DNA of 33,785 bases. Origin: Desulfuromonas sp. (GTDB lineage Bacteria > Desulfobacterota > Desulfuromonadia > Desulfuromonadales > Geothermobacteraceae). Each line of letters opens with the position of its first letter. The stretch's first letter is position 1. Below the pieces are notes generated by a model. That model did no database searches. It saw only the letters and a program-made list of their open reading frames with translations, and was not told the origin of the DNA. Positions 25,225 to 33,136 of the stretch are shown here, piece after piece. Location of the stretch: assembly GCA_002868905.1 (NCBI GenBank), contig PKUA01000018.1, positions 187,605 to 221,389 on the forward strand, written 5' to 3'. The translations under genes were made by a program, and so were the position numbers.

Positions 25225-25869
25225 TCAGTGGTGATTGGAGGTGGTGGCGATCACCAGCTGCACGCGGCTGCTGACACCGAACTTTTTGAACAGGTGACGG
25301 CAGTGGGTCTTGACCGTGTGCTCGCTGATGAAGAGTTTCTCGGCGATCTCGCGGTTGGAGTACCCTGCATGCAGGTGCTCCAGAACCTTCTCCTCGCGCG
25401 GGGTGAGGAGAACCTCGTTGAGCCCCATGCTGCACAGCGATTTGCGCACGGTCTCGTTGTCGAGCCAGAGTTCGCCCGAGGCGACAACCCGGATCGCCTT
25501 GCTGAGCATCTGTCGATCGGAACAGCAGGAGAGAATTCCCGCCAGCCCTTTGCGAATCAAATTGGGGACTTCGGCCTCGAGGGTGGAGAGCCCGGGGCAG
25601 TCGTTGATCATCAGGACTTTTGTGCGGAAGGATCCCTGGTGCTCATGAAACAGGTACTCACACATGAGCTTGTCGGCGATGACGACGTCAGGGTCGATGT
25701 CAAGAGCGGCTTTCAAACCGGTTTTTTCGGTCGCCATGCCCTGAAGCACGACACCGTCGTCATCTTCGAGCAGCGCGTGTAACCCTTCTGCGAACAGCTG
25801 AATATGGCTACTGACGAGAACCTGTATCAGTGTGCTATGGTCCTGCTCAGAAAAACCCATAAATGACAT
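25225..25869 (-). CDS. LuxR/NarL-type regulator with degenerate receiver domain
   Basis: The 214-residue protein has a receiver-like domain (about 15-135) and a C-terminal LuxR helix-turn-helix (about 155-205) with LTPREEKVLEHLHAGYSNRE and ISEHTVKTHCRHLFKKFGV. The receiver still shows D66 in DPDVVIADK, but the acidic pair that binds Mg2+ is replaced by Ser-Ser (residues 20-21 in VLVSSHIQLF), and the lysine expected after the fifth strand is missing (GILSCC). Phosphorylation is therefore doubtful, as in the CsgD/VpsT type of biofilm regulators, which respond to other signals. It sits upstream of the surface-protein gene on the same strand. The start is the ATG at 25869 or 25860; both have weak ribosome-binding sites. 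No sensor kinase is nearby. Confidence 0.85.
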   Translation of the reverse strand: MSFMGFSEQDHSTLIQVLVSSHIQLFAEGLHALLEDDDGVVLQGMATEKTGLKAALDIDPDVVIADKLMCEYLFHEHQGSFRTKVLMINDCPGLSTLEAEVPNLIRKGLAGILSCCSDRQMLSKAIRVVASGELWLDNETVRKSLCSMGLNEVLLTPREEKVLEHLHAGYSNREIAEKLFISEHTVKTHCRHLFKKFGVSSRVQLVIATTSNHH

Positions 25870-25969
25870 CCAAGTAAAACTCTTAGCGTCAAGGTCTTAA
25901 TTTTACCATAATCACCGCTTGGGGAAGGGGTGAGACAAGGATTAATTTCAAAAGCAGCCACCCGGATTC

Positions 25970-25997
25970 TTTGTTTTTCGAGAATTACAGGTATATT
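25970..25997 (+). promoter_or_regulatory. Sigma-70 promoter of the alpha/beta hydrolase gene
   Basis: TTTGTT (25970-25975) and TATATT (25992-25997) are separated by 16 bases. A start near 26004 would leave almost no leader before the GAGGAGG ribosome-binding site, so a slightly different hexamer pairing is possible. Confidence 0.35.
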
Positions 25998-26016
25998 CAA
26001 TCGTGAGGAGGCAAGG

Positions 26017-26907
26017 GTGACGAGCATTGATGCGAACCAGAAAGAGGCGGACATTGTCCAGCTTCACGACGGGCGTGAGCTTTGTTTCTCAAGTTACGGC
26101 GCCAACAATGGCAAACCTGTGCTGTACCAGCACGGGTTTCCGGCCTCGAGGCTGGAGGCGGAAATCGTGGCCGCGGCAGCTGGTCGGGTCGGAGTCCGCC
26201 TGATTGCCGTCGATCGGCCCGGGCATGGCGGGTCATCCTACGATCCACGCGCCTCAATTTTAAGTTGGGCTGACGATATGCAGGTTCTGATTCGAACGCT
26301 CAACCTGCAAGCTCCGGCGGTGCTCGCCGTCTCCGGTGGCTGCCCGTATGCCCTGGCCATGGTCTTTCGACTCGGAGAGTCGCTCGGCCCGGTCGGGATC
26401 ATCGGCGGCCTCGGTCCTCTCTGTGCCAGCGGCCTGCTGGCTGACATGCACCGGCCGGCCCGCATGTTGTTCGGCCTGTGCCAGCGCGCTCCCGGGTTGG
26501 CCAATCAGTTGCTCTCCAGGCTGGTCGGCCCCCTCATGGCCCGGAACCCTGAGCTGGCGCTGCGCATGGTGGCGAGCAATGGCTGTGAGGCGGACCGCGA
26601 AGTGCTCGCCTGTCCGGAGGTGAGGTCGGTTCTGCTGGCGGCGCTGGCGGAGGCGTTCAGAAGCGGTGCGTCCGGCCCGGCCCGGGGGGCAATTCTCCTT
26701 GCCGGAAGCTGGGGTTTCCCCCTCTCCGCCGTGCAGAAACGGGTCAAGCTCTGGTACGCCACGGAAGATGCGACGGTGCCGCTGCCCCACGGAACCTACC
26801 TGCAGCAGCAATTGCCGGTGGCCGTCCTGGAAACGTTCGCGGAAGAGGGACACTTCTCCTTGCCGATACGTCATGCCGAACGACTGTTGACGGACCTGGT
26901 CTCCTGA
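26017..26907 (+). CDS. Alpha/beta hydrolase
   Basis: This 296-residue alpha/beta-hydrolase fold protein has a complete catalytic triad. S106 lies in the nucleophile elbow LAVSGGCPYALA, D251 in WYATEDATVPL and H279 in AEEGHFSLP. The oxyanion-hole motif is QHGFPASR (38-45), followed by VDRPGHGGSS. The elbow has Ala in place of the first Gly of GxSxG, as in many members. The substrate cannot be predicted. The start is GTG at 26017, chosen for the strong GAGGAGG at 26005-26011; the frame stays open upstream to 25930 without a good site. It is divergent from the LuxR-type regulator and converges on the amidotransferase gene, with only 18 bp between their stops. Confidence 0.85.
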   Translation: MTSIDANQKEADIVQLHDGRELCFSSYGANNGKPVLYQHGFPASRLEAEIVAAAAGRVGVRLIAVDRPGHGGSSYDPRASILSWADDMQVLIRTLNLQAPAVLAVSGGCPYALAMVFRLGESLGPVGIIGGLGPLCASGLLADMHRPARMLFGLCQRAPGLANQLLSRLVGPLMARNPELALRMVASNGCEADREVLACPEVRSVLLAALAEAFRSGASGPARGAILLAGSWGFPLSAVQKRVKLWYATEDATVPLPHGTYLQQQLPVAVLETFAEEGHFSLPIRHAERLLTDLVS

Positions 26908-26925
26908 CCAGGCCCGCTTGCCGGG

Positions 26926-27594
26926 TTAAATCAATCGAAGAAAATTGTCGAGCAGGGTGTGGGAGGCGGCTTCGAACGGGGCCTGCTGGCGCTGGAATTC
27001 GGCCAGGTAGCCGGGTCCCGCTCCGGCCCGGTCGGTCCATTCCTGCACCAGGGTTTCATTGACTTCCGGGTGGAATTGCAGACCGTAGGCGCTCGGGCCG
27101 ACCCGGAATGCTTGCCCGGGACAGGCGGTGGTTGCCGCCAGCAGCTCGGCATCCTCCGGCAGGTCGAAACTGTCGTTGTGCCACTGATAGGAGAGGAAAG
27201 GTTGCGGCAGGTCCTGGAGCAGCGGGTCGTCTTGACCGGCTGCCGTTTTCATGATGGAGGTGACCCCTCGCTCCCCCCGCTGGCGGGAGAGAACGGTTCC
27301 GCCCAGGGCCGCGGCGAGCAGCTGGCCGCCGAGGCAGATGCCGAGCAGCGGCTGCTCGTTGGCGACCATTCCCCGCATGAACTCTTGCAGCGGCAGCAGG
27401 TAGGGGTAGCTGTCCGCGTCGCCGACCCCCATGTGGCCGCCGAGGACGATGACGCCATCGCAGTCTTCCGGTTTCGGGAGTGGCTCCTCGGCCGCAAGGC
27501 AGATGCGATACGCTACCTCGGCCTGGTCGAGCCAGGCGGAAAAGCGGCCGAGGGTGACCCGCGCGTCGGGTTGAATAATGGTCAGGCGGCTCAT
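26926..27594 (-). CDS. Class I glutamine amidotransferase-like protein (GMP synthase GATase type)
   Basis: The 222-residue protein is a stand-alone class I amidotransferase domain. The triad is visible: C87 in GICLGGQLLA, and H175 and E177 in YGLQFHPEV. VIVLGGHMGVGD near residue 48 forms the oxyanion strand. Proteins of this type include GMP-synthase-like amidotransferases and gamma-glutamyl hydrolases of polyamine or gamma-glutamyl catabolism; which one this is cannot be decided. Its ATG overlaps the stop of the ANTAR regulator gene (ATGA), so the two are translationally coupled. That suggests the hydrolase or transferase works under, or with, the regulator, possibly in nitrogen metabolism. 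Confidence 0.86.
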   Translation of the reverse strand: MSRLTIIQPDARVTLGRFSAWLDQAEVAYRICLAAEEPLPKPEDCDGVIVLGGHMGVGDADSYPYLLPLQEFMRGMVANEQPLLGICLGGQLLAAALGGTVLSRQRGERGVTSIMKTAAGQDDPLLQDLPQPFLSYQWHNDSFDLPEDAELLAATTACPGQAFRVGPSAYGLQFHPEVNETLVQEWTDRAGAGPGYLAEFQRQQAPFEAASHTLLDNFLRLI

Positions 27595-28154
27595 TCGGCC
27601 ATCAGCAGGATCGCTTCGGCGACTTCTTTCATGCTGCGCCGTTTGTCCATGGCGGTTTTCTGCAGTTTCCGATAGGCCTCCGGTTCCGAGAGCCCCTGCC
27701 TGATCAACGCCGCCTTGGCCCGCTCCACCAGCTTGCGGGTTTCAAGGGTTTCCTCCAGTTTGGCGACTTCCTCCCGCAGGGTCGAGGCCTGGATGAAGTG
27801 GTGGATTGCCAGGTCGATGGCCGGCACCAGCTGATCTTCGTTGAACGGTTTGACCAGGTAACTCATCACCCCCGCCTCCCGGGCGCGGTCGAGGGTTTCC
27901 CGGTCTGTGTTGCCGGTTAGCAGCACGATCGGGGTGGAGCGGACTTTGCCTATTTTTTCGGCAGCGGTGACTCCGTCCATGACCGGCATGGTCACGTCCA
28001 TGACGACCAGCATCGGTCTGTTTTGTTCGGCGGCCGCGACCGCTTCCGCGCCGTCATTCGCTTCGAGAATTTTGTCAAACCCGTAGCTGGCGAGGGTTTC
28101 GGCGACCTGACGTCGCAACAACGGTTCGTCATCGACGACCAAGGCTGTTTTCAT
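27591..28154 (-). CDS. Response regulator with ANTAR RNA-binding output domain
   Basis: The 187-residue protein has an intact receiver: D8-D9, phospho-acceptor D53 in VVMDVTMPVMDG, T80 in VLLTGNTD and K102 in YLVKPF. A short coiled coil follows (about 122-140), then a C-terminal ANTAR domain (about 135-187) with RAKAALIRQGLSEPEAYRKL and MDKRRSMKEVAEAIL. ANTAR regulators of the AmiR/NasT/EutV type bind two-hairpin RNA motifs and prevent transcription termination. The ATG at 28154 is supported by GGAGG seven bases upstream. No partner kinase gene is in the window. It is the first gene of a two-gene unit with the amidotransferase. Confidence 0.93.
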   Translation of the reverse strand: MKTALVVDDEPLLRRQVAETLASYGFDKILEANDGAEAVAAAEQNRPMLVVMDVTMPVMDGVTAAEKIGKVRSTPIVLLTGNTDRETLDRAREAGVMSYLVKPFNEDQLVPAIDLAIHHFIQASTLREEVAKLEETLETRKLVERAKAALIRQGLSEPEAYRKLQKTAMDKRRSMKEVAEAILLMAE

Positions 28155-28261
28155 AATGGCTCCTCCGTAGCGCTTCAAAGCGACCCGTTTTGCGGGTCGG
28201 AATCATTTCAATGAAGGCTACTGCATAACCGGTGCCGTAATTCTGGCCAGTTCGATTTATC

Positions 28262-29653
28262 TCATGAATGGAGCCCCGGTTCGGTCATCGGGCGCGGGTC
28301 GAGCAGCCGGTCGAGTTCCTCCTTGCCCAGATCTGTCTCCTCCAGGCAGACCTCGCGGATGGTTCGGCCGCTTTCGTACGCCCGCTTGGCGAGGGCGGCC
28401 GCCCGGTCGTAGCCGAGAACCGGGGCCAACACGGTCACCATCGCCAGGCTTTGCTCCAGCTGCGCGCGGCAATGCTCTTCTTCCGCCTCGATGCCGGCCA
28501 GGCAGCGCTCAGTGAACAGGGTGACGGCGTTGCAGAGCAGGTCTGTGGCGAACAGCAGGTTATGGGCCATCACCGGCATCATCACGTTCAGCTCGAAGTT
28601 CCCTCCCAGCCCGGCCAGGGTGACCGCTGCGTCGCAGCCGACCACCTGAGCACAGACCTGCAGCAGGCTTTCGGCCATAACCGGGTTGACCTTGCCCGGC
28701 ATGATCGAGGATCCGGGCTGGACCGGTGGCAGACGGAGTTCGCCGAGTCCGCAGCGGGGCCCGCTGCCGAGAAAGCGGATGTCGTTGGCGATCTTGGCGA
28801 GGGTCACGGCGGTACTTTTCAAGGTGCCGCTGACGTTGACCAGGGCATCGCGCGCCGCCTGGGCCTCGAAATGGTTTTCCGCCTCGCGCAACGGCAGGCC
28901 GGTCCGGCAGGTCAAGCCCTGGATCACCCTTTCGGCAAATTCCGGGTGGGTGTTGAGGCCGGTGCCGACCGCTGTGCCCCCGAGGGGGAGTTCGTTCAGA
29001 CCGGCGACGGCCAGGTTCAGGCGTTGTTCGGCCAGGGAGACCTGGCGCGCGTAGCCGCCGAACACCTGGCCGAGGCGGACCGGGGTGGCGTCCTGCAGGT
29101 GAGTGCGGCCGATTTTCAGGATATGGTCGAACTCCTTCGCCTTGCAGTCGAGTTGTCGTTCCATTTTGGCCAGGGCCGGTTGCAACCGTTGACCATGTTG
29201 GGAGGCGACGGCGAGATGGATGGCGGTCGGGATGACGTCGTTGCTCGACTGACCGAGGTTGACATGGTCGTTGGGGTGGACCTTGAATTCCCCTTTGCCG
29301 AGCTGGGTGGCGAGCCGGGCCAACACTTCGTTCATGTTCATGTTGGAGCTGGTCCCGGAGCCGGTCTGAAAAATATCAACCGGAAACTGTTCGTCGTGCT
29401 CACCGGCAAGGACGTCATCGGCCGCCTTGACGATCGCGTCGGCAATATGGCCTGGCAGCAGTTCCAACTCGTGGTTGATCAAAGCCGCCTGCCGTTTGAT
29501 TTCCGCCAGGGCGTCAAGGAACGGGCGCGGCATCGGCATCCCCGAAACGGGGAAGTTTTCCACGGCACGCGCCGTCTGGGCTCCGTAGAGGGCCTGCTCC
29601 GGCACCTGCATCTCTCCCAGGGAGTCGGTTTCGGTTCGATAGTTCTCGCTCAT
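28262..29653 (-). CDS. fumC: Class II fumarate hydratase FumC
   Basis: FumC interconverts fumarate and malate in the TCA cycle without an iron-sulfur cluster. The 463-residue protein has the expected length. Its superfamily motifs are TGSGTSSNMNMNEVLA near residue 97, HPNDHVNLGQSSND near 130, GRTHLQDATPVRLGQ near 182, and the signature GSSIMPGKVNPVMAE near 314, whose flexible loop closes the active site. I chose the ATG at 29653, which gives the family start SENYRTETDSLGEMQVP and follows GAGAGA. The frame stays open upstream by 19 codons. The ANTAR regulator gene starts 107 bp downstream on the same strand. A CGACCCG/CGGGTCG hairpin (28181-28199) without a U-tract lies in that gap. Confidence 0.95.
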   Translation of the reverse strand: MSENYRTETDSLGEMQVPEQALYGAQTARAVENFPVSGMPMPRPFLDALAEIKRQAALINHELELLPGHIADAIVKAADDVLAGEHDEQFPVDIFQTGSGTSSNMNMNEVLARLATQLGKGEFKVHPNDHVNLGQSSNDVIPTAIHLAVASQHGQRLQPALAKMERQLDCKAKEFDHILKIGRTHLQDATPVRLGQVFGGYARQVSLAEQRLNLAVAGLNELPLGGTAVGTGLNTHPEFAERVIQGLTCRTGLPLREAENHFEAQAARDALVNVSGTLKSTAVTLAKIANDIRFLGSGPRCGLGELRLPPVQPGSSIMPGKVNPVMAESLLQVCAQVVGCDAAVTLAGLGGNFELNVMMPVMAHNLLFATDLLCNAVTLFTERCLAGIEAEEEHCRAQLEQSLAMVTVLAPVLGYDRAAALAKRAYESGRTIREVCLEETDLGKEELDRLLDPRPMTEPGLHS

Positions 29654-29723
29654 GTTTCGTCTCTCTCGTTGGGGTTGCCAGGTCGTCTCGTGCTCATCGG
29701 TCAGGCTCAAAACAGAACAATGT

Positions 29724-29742
29724 TTTTTAGTCTCGCTAAAAA
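29724..29742. promoter_or_regulatory. AT-rich 7-5-7 dyad between fumC and the EamA gene
   Basis: TTTTTAG-TCTCG-CTAAAAA is a perfect inverted repeat in the 129-bp divergent intergenic region. It could be an operator for either gene. No known family is assigned. Confidence 0.4.
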
Positions 29743-29770
29743 CTCCTTCGCGTCCCGGTCTGTTTTCAGT

Positions 29771-29776
29771 TACTAT
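29771..29776 (+). promoter_or_regulatory. Possible -10 element of the EamA gene, leaderless start
   Basis: TACTAT lies six bases before the ATG at 29783, where a transcript start would coincide with the start codon. The -35 element is poor (TTCGCG at 29747-29752) and there is no ribosome-binding site. Confidence 0.3.
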
Positions 29777-29782
29777 ACCCGG

Positions 29783-30655
29783 ATGTCAACCGTTGCGTTT
29801 ATCCTTATCGTCCTGTCGGCAATTTCCCATGCCCTCTGGAATTTGCTGGTCAAGCAAAGCCGGGACAAGACCGTTTTCATCTGGTGGATGTTTCTCTGCT
29901 CCGGGTCGATGCTCAACCTGGTTATCTGGTTGATGCCGCAGCCGTTCCCGCAGTTGAGCCCGGAAGTCTCGCTCTACGCTCTCGCCGGGGGCGCCTGCTT
30001 TGTATTCTACCATCTGTTCAACGGTCGGGCGTACCGTGACGGTGATCTTTCTCTGACCTACCCCCTTTCCCAGACCGCCATGGTTTACGTACCGGTCTGG
30101 GGGATCCTGTTTCTGCATGAGAGCCTGTCCCTGTTCGGCACCGCCGGCGTCCTGCTGATTCTCGCCGGCGCCTATACCGTGCAGCTTCGCGCCCTGACCC
30201 TTTCCGAAATCAGTCGCCCGTTTCGCAACCTCGGCAACAGCTCGGTTCAGGCAGCGCTGGCGGCCGGGTTCATCTACTCCATCGGCGCGGTGGTCGACAA
30301 GCTCGGCGTCAGTCAGTTCCCCCCGCTCCATTTCACCTACCTGCTGGTGATGGTGATGTTCGCCTTCTTCACCCTGAATATCCTGCGCAGACGCTACCGC
30401 GGACGGCTGCGCGCCGAGTGGCAGGCGAGCAGGCACCTGATTTTCTGGTCGGGACCGGTGATGATGGGCTCCTTCCTCTGCTTCCGGTACGGGCTGCAGA
30501 TGGCACCGATGAGCTACGCGGTGCCGCTGCGCCAGGTCAGCCTGCTGGCCGGCGTCCTGATCGGAGTCGTCTTCCTCGGCGAGGCGTGCGGACGTATCCG
30601 CTCGTTTGCCGCCGTTCTGATCCTGTCCGGGGTCTGCCTGATCCGCTTCGGCTGA
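29783..30655 (+). CDS. EamA/DMT-family transporter
   Basis: This is an integral membrane protein of the drug/metabolite transporter superfamily. The 290-residue sequence has about ten hydrophobic segments, beginning VAFILIVLSAISHALWNLLVKQ, a typical EamA first helix. The two halves (about 1-140 and 150-290) look like the usual inverted EamA repeats, with PLSQTAMVYVPVWGILFLHE in the first and MSYAVPLRQVSLLAGVLIGV in the second. The substrate is unknown; family members export amino acids and other metabolites. I placed the start at ATG 29783. It has no ribosome-binding site and is preceded closely by a -10-like TACTAT, so translation may be leaderless. It is divergent from fumC. Confidence 0.88.
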   Translation: MSTVAFILIVLSAISHALWNLLVKQSRDKTVFIWWMFLCSGSMLNLVIWLMPQPFPQLSPEVSLYALAGGACFVFYHLFNGRAYRDGDLSLTYPLSQTAMVYVPVWGILFLHESLSLFGTAGVLLILAGAYTVQLRALTLSEISRPFRNLGNSSVQAALAAGFIYSIGAVVDKLGVSQFPPLHFTYLLVMVMFAFFTLNILRRRYRGRLRAEWQASRHLIFWSGPVMMGSFLCFRYGLQMAPMSYAVPLRQVSLLAGVLIGVVFLGEACGRIRSFAAVLILSGVCLIRFG

Positions 30656-30683
30656 CCCGGCGTCCGGACGCTGTCATCTCCCG

Positions 30684-30712
30684 TTGGCCGGCACCGCGGA
30701 GCATGCTATAGT
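30684..30712 (+). promoter_or_regulatory. Sigma-70 promoter of the HD-domain gene
   Basis: TTGGCC (30684-30689) and TATAGT (30707-30712) are 17 bases apart. The start would be near 30719, 40 nt upstream of the ATG at 30759. Confidence 0.6.
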
Positions 30713-30758
30713 TGCCGCCAACAGCAACAGTCTGGCAACCGAGGACGGCGGACCCATC

Positions 30759-31343
30759 ATGTCTCTTCCCATGCAAAACCTGGCGCATTTCCTGTTTGAA
30801 GTCGGCATGCTCAAGCGGACCCCCCGCACCGGTTTCCAGTTTCTCGGATCCGGTGCCGAGTCGGTCGCCGAGCACAGTTTCCGCACCGCCATGATCGGCT
30901 ACACCCTTGCCCAGCTCGACGGCGAGGCGGATGCCGGCCGGGTGGTGCTGATCTGCCTGTTCCACGATCTCCCCGAGGCACGCACCGGCGACCAGAACTA
31001 CGTCCACAAGAAATACGTGCAGACCGACGAGGCGAAGGCGGTGGAGGACCTGGCCGCCAACCTGCCGTTCGGTGACGACTACCGCTCCCTCTGGCAGGAG
31101 TTCGTAGCGAAGCAGAGCCGCGAATCTCTGCTCGCCCACGACGCCGACCAGCTTGAGATGATCCTCGCCCTGAAGGAATACAAAGACCTCGGCAACCGCT
31201 ACGCCGACGAGTGGTATCCTTTTTGCCGCGACAGGTTGCAGACCGACGCGGCCAAGGAGCTGGCCGAGACGATCTGGGTGACCGATTCGAGCCGCTGGTG
31301 GTTCGACGACGACCGCGAGTGGTGGATCAAGGGAGAACGCTAG
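30759..31343 (+). CDS. HD-domain phosphohydrolase, YfbR/5'-deoxynucleotidase-like
   Basis: The 194-residue protein is an HD-superfamily metal-dependent phosphohydrolase of the HD_3 type. The metal-binding residues are H39 in AEHSFRTA, H69-D70 in CLFHDLPEA and D128 in LAHDADQLEM. The length, the opening LAHFLFEVGMLKRTPRTG and the motif order resemble YfbR-type 5'-deoxynucleotidases, which hydrolyse deoxynucleoside monophosphates; the substrate is inferred. A promoter with TTGGCC-N17-TATAGT lies 40 bp upstream. I chose the ATG at 30759 because the promoter start near 30719 excludes the upstream in-frame GTG/ATG region. It ends 100 bp before serS, which has its own promoter. Confidence 0.87.
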   Translation: MSLPMQNLAHFLFEVGMLKRTPRTGFQFLGSGAESVAEHSFRTAMIGYTLAQLDGEADAGRVVLICLFHDLPEARTGDQNYVHKKYVQTDEAKAVEDLAANLPFGDDYRSLWQEFVAKQSRESLLAHDADQLEMILALKEYKDLGNRYADEWYPFCRDRLQTDAAKELAETIWVTDSSRWWFDDDREWWIKGER

Positions 31344-31350
31344 GCTCCGC

Positions 31351-31379
31351 TTGACCCATCCTGTTAATAATGCTAAATA
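31351..31379 (+). promoter_or_regulatory. Sigma-70 promoter of serS
   Basis: TTGACC (31351-31356) and TAAATA (31374-31379) are 17 bases apart, starting 8 bp after the HD-gene stop. The transcript start near 31386 would leave a 58-nt leader. I see no T-box-like structure in it. Confidence 0.6.
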
Positions 31380-31443
31380 AGTCCCCCCGCACCCAGTGGT
31401 GCAAAGTGAGACCCAAGGTCGAAATCTCAACCGGGATAATCCT

Positions 31444-32715
31444 ATGTTAGACAGCCGCAATTTACGAGACAATCTGGAAGCCGTCGAGGCCGAGTTGGCC
31501 AAACGACATGGCGATATCGACCTGAGCCCGTTCCGGGAACTCGATCAGCGTCGTCGCGACCTGCTCAACGAGGCGGAGAGCCTCAAGGCCGAGCGGAACC
31601 AGGTCTCCGCCCTGATCGGCAAGACCAAGGACAAGAGCCAGGTCCAGGGGGAGATCGCCCGGATGAAAGAGGTCTCCGGCCGGATCAAGGAGCTTGACGG
31701 CGAGCTGCGCGAGGTGGAGGAATCCCTCGAAGGCCTGCTGCTGACGGTGCCGAACATCCCGCACGCGGCGACCCCGGTCGGCGCTTCGGAAGAGGAGAAC
31801 GTCGAAGTCAGGCAATGGGGGACCCCCGGCAGCTTCGATTTCGAGGTGCAGGACCACGTCGACATCGGTGCCGGGCTCGGCATTCTCGATTTCGAGCGGG
31901 CGAGCAAGCTCTCCGGGGCGCGCTTTTCGTTGCTCAAGGGGGCCGGAGCACGGCTCGAGCGGGCCCTGATCAACTTCATGCTCGACCTGCACACCACCGA
32001 GCACGGCTACCAGGAGACTCTGCCGCCGTTTCTGGTGAGTCGCCAGACCATGACCGGCACCGGTCAGCTGCCGAAGTTCGAGGACGACCTGTTCCACACC
32101 GAGGACGTCGACCTGTTCCTGATCCCGACCGCCGAGGTGCCGGTGACCAACATTCACCGCGACGAGATCCTCGGCGCCGACGAGCTGCCGCTCTGTTACA
32201 CCGCCTTCACCCCCTGCTTCCGCAAGGAGGCCGGTTCCCACGGGCGGGATACCCGCGGCCTGATCCGCCAGCACCAGTTCAACAAGGTCGAGCTGGTCAA
32301 GTTCGTCAAGCCGGAGGACTCGGATACCGAGCTGGAAAAGCTGCTCGGCAACGCCGAAACCGTGCTGCAGAAGCTCGGGCTCCCCTACCGGGTGGTCGAC
32401 CTCTGCACCGGCGACATCGGTTTCTCTGCGGCACGGACCTTCGACATCGAGGTCTGGCTGCCGGCCCAGAACTGCTACCGGGAGATCTCCTCCTGCTCGA
32501 CCTTCACCGATTTCCAGGCCCGGCGGGCCAACATCCGCTTCCGCCGCGAGCCGAAAGCGAAGCCGGAATTCGTCCATACCCTGAACGGTTCCGGCCTGGC
32601 GGTCGGCCGCACCCTGGTGGCGATCCTGGAAAACTTCCAACAAGCCGACGGATCGGTTATAATCCCCGAGGCGCTGCGCCCCTACATGGGCGGGATGGAG
32701 AAGATCAGCGCCTGA
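31444..32715 (+). CDS. serS: Seryl-tRNA synthetase
   Basis: SerS charges tRNA-Ser with serine. The 423-residue protein has the N-terminal tRNA-binding long coiled coil (about residues 30-100) that grips the long variable arm of tRNA-Ser. The class II core follows, with motif 2 [20 protein letters not shown] near 258-277 and motif 3 [16 protein letters not shown] near 382-397. [13 protein letters not shown] is the serine-site region. I chose the ATG at 31444, giving [15 protein letters not shown], the usual family start; the ribosome-binding site (GGGAT) is weak. A tRNA-Ser gene begins 21 bp after the stop with no promoter of its own visible, so enzyme and substrate tRNA are probably cotranscribed. 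Confidence 0.97.
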   Translation: MLDSRNLRDNLEAVEAELAKRHGDIDLSPFRELDQRRRDLLNEAESLKAERNQVSALIGKTKDKSQVQGEIARMKEVSGRIKELDGELREVEESLEGLLLTVPNIPHAATPVGASEEENVEVRQWGTPGSFDFEVQDHVDIGAGLGILDFERASKLSGARFSLLKGAGARLERALINFMLDLHTTEHGYQETLPPFLVSRQTMTGTGQLPKFEDDLFHTEDVDLFLIPTAEVPVTNIHRDEILGADELPLCYTAFTPCFRKEAGSHGRDTRGLIRQHQFNKVELVKFVKPEDSDTELEKLLGNAETVLQKLGLPYRVVDLCTGDIGFSAARTFDIEVWLPAQNCYREISSCSTFTDFQARRANIRFRREPKAKPEFVHTLNGSGLAVGRTLVAILENFQQADGSVIIPEALRPYMGGMEKISA

Positions 32716-32736
32716 TTTTATTGACACCAAGTTTGC

Positions 32737-32822
32737 GGAGGCGTGGCCGAGTGGTTGAAGGCGGCGGTCTTGAAAACCGTTGAACGAAAGTTCCGTGGGT
32801 TCGAATCCTACCGCCTCCGCCA
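32737..32822 (+). tRNA. tRNA-Ser (UGA)
   Basis: This is an 86-nt class II tRNA with acceptor stem GGAGGCG/CGCCTCC, discriminator G, an encoded CCA, anticodon TGA at 32771-32773 in CTTGAAA and a long variable arm. It lies 21 bp downstream of serS and ends just before a terminator. Confidence 0.96.
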
Positions 32823-32829
32823 GATACTC

Positions 32830-32870
32830 AAAAAGGATCAAGCACAATTCGCTTGGTCCTTTTTGCTTTT
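32830..32870 (+). terminator. Rho-independent terminator of serS-tRNA-Ser
   Basis: AAAAAGGATCAAGC (32830-32843) and GCTTGGTCCTTTTT (32851-32864) form a 14-bp stem with one wobble and a 7-nt loop, followed by GCTTTT. Confidence 0.82.
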
Positions 32871-32964
32871 GTCGCGCCACCTTTTGCTAAAGAGCGAAAC
32901 CAAGGGGTGGTTTCATAGCAGAATCTGCCTTTGGTCTCTTGGTCAACCGGCGGCGCAGATTTTC

Positions 32965-32994
32965 TTGAATTCAGCTGACCGTTTATGTTATACA
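32965..32994 (+). promoter_or_regulatory. Sigma-70 promoter of tRNA-Ser(GCU)
   Basis: TTGAAT (32965-32970) and TATACA (32989-32994) are separated by 18 bases. The start is near 33001, 32 bases before the tRNA. Confidence 0.6.
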
Positions 32995-33032
32995 GATTGC
33001 CCACTTGCAGGAGTCAAGGATGCAATTATTGC

Positions 33033-33122
<90 letters not shown>

Positions 33123-33136
33123 CTTCCTTCAAAATC

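Noticed and set aside
28171-28199. Two small hairpins in the fumC-ANTAR gap as an ANTAR target RNA
   Set aside because: The loops do not show the hexaloop with A at position 1 and G at position 4 expected for ANTAR targets, and no terminator overlaps the second hairpin.
28268-29782. A 500-codon upstream extension of the EamA transporter frame
   Set aside because: The extension is antisense to fumC. The membrane domain begins at the ATG at 29783.
32721-32749. TTGACA just after serS as a -35 for tRNA-Ser(UGA)
   Set aside because: A matching -10 at 17 bases would fall inside the tRNA, and no TATAAT-like hexamer is there.
31462-32880. Long open frame of 472 codons on the minus strand, antisense to serS
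   Set aside because: It runs opposite a clear SerS and a tRNA gene. Long antisense frames are expected in GC-rich coding DNA, and the product has no recognisable domain.
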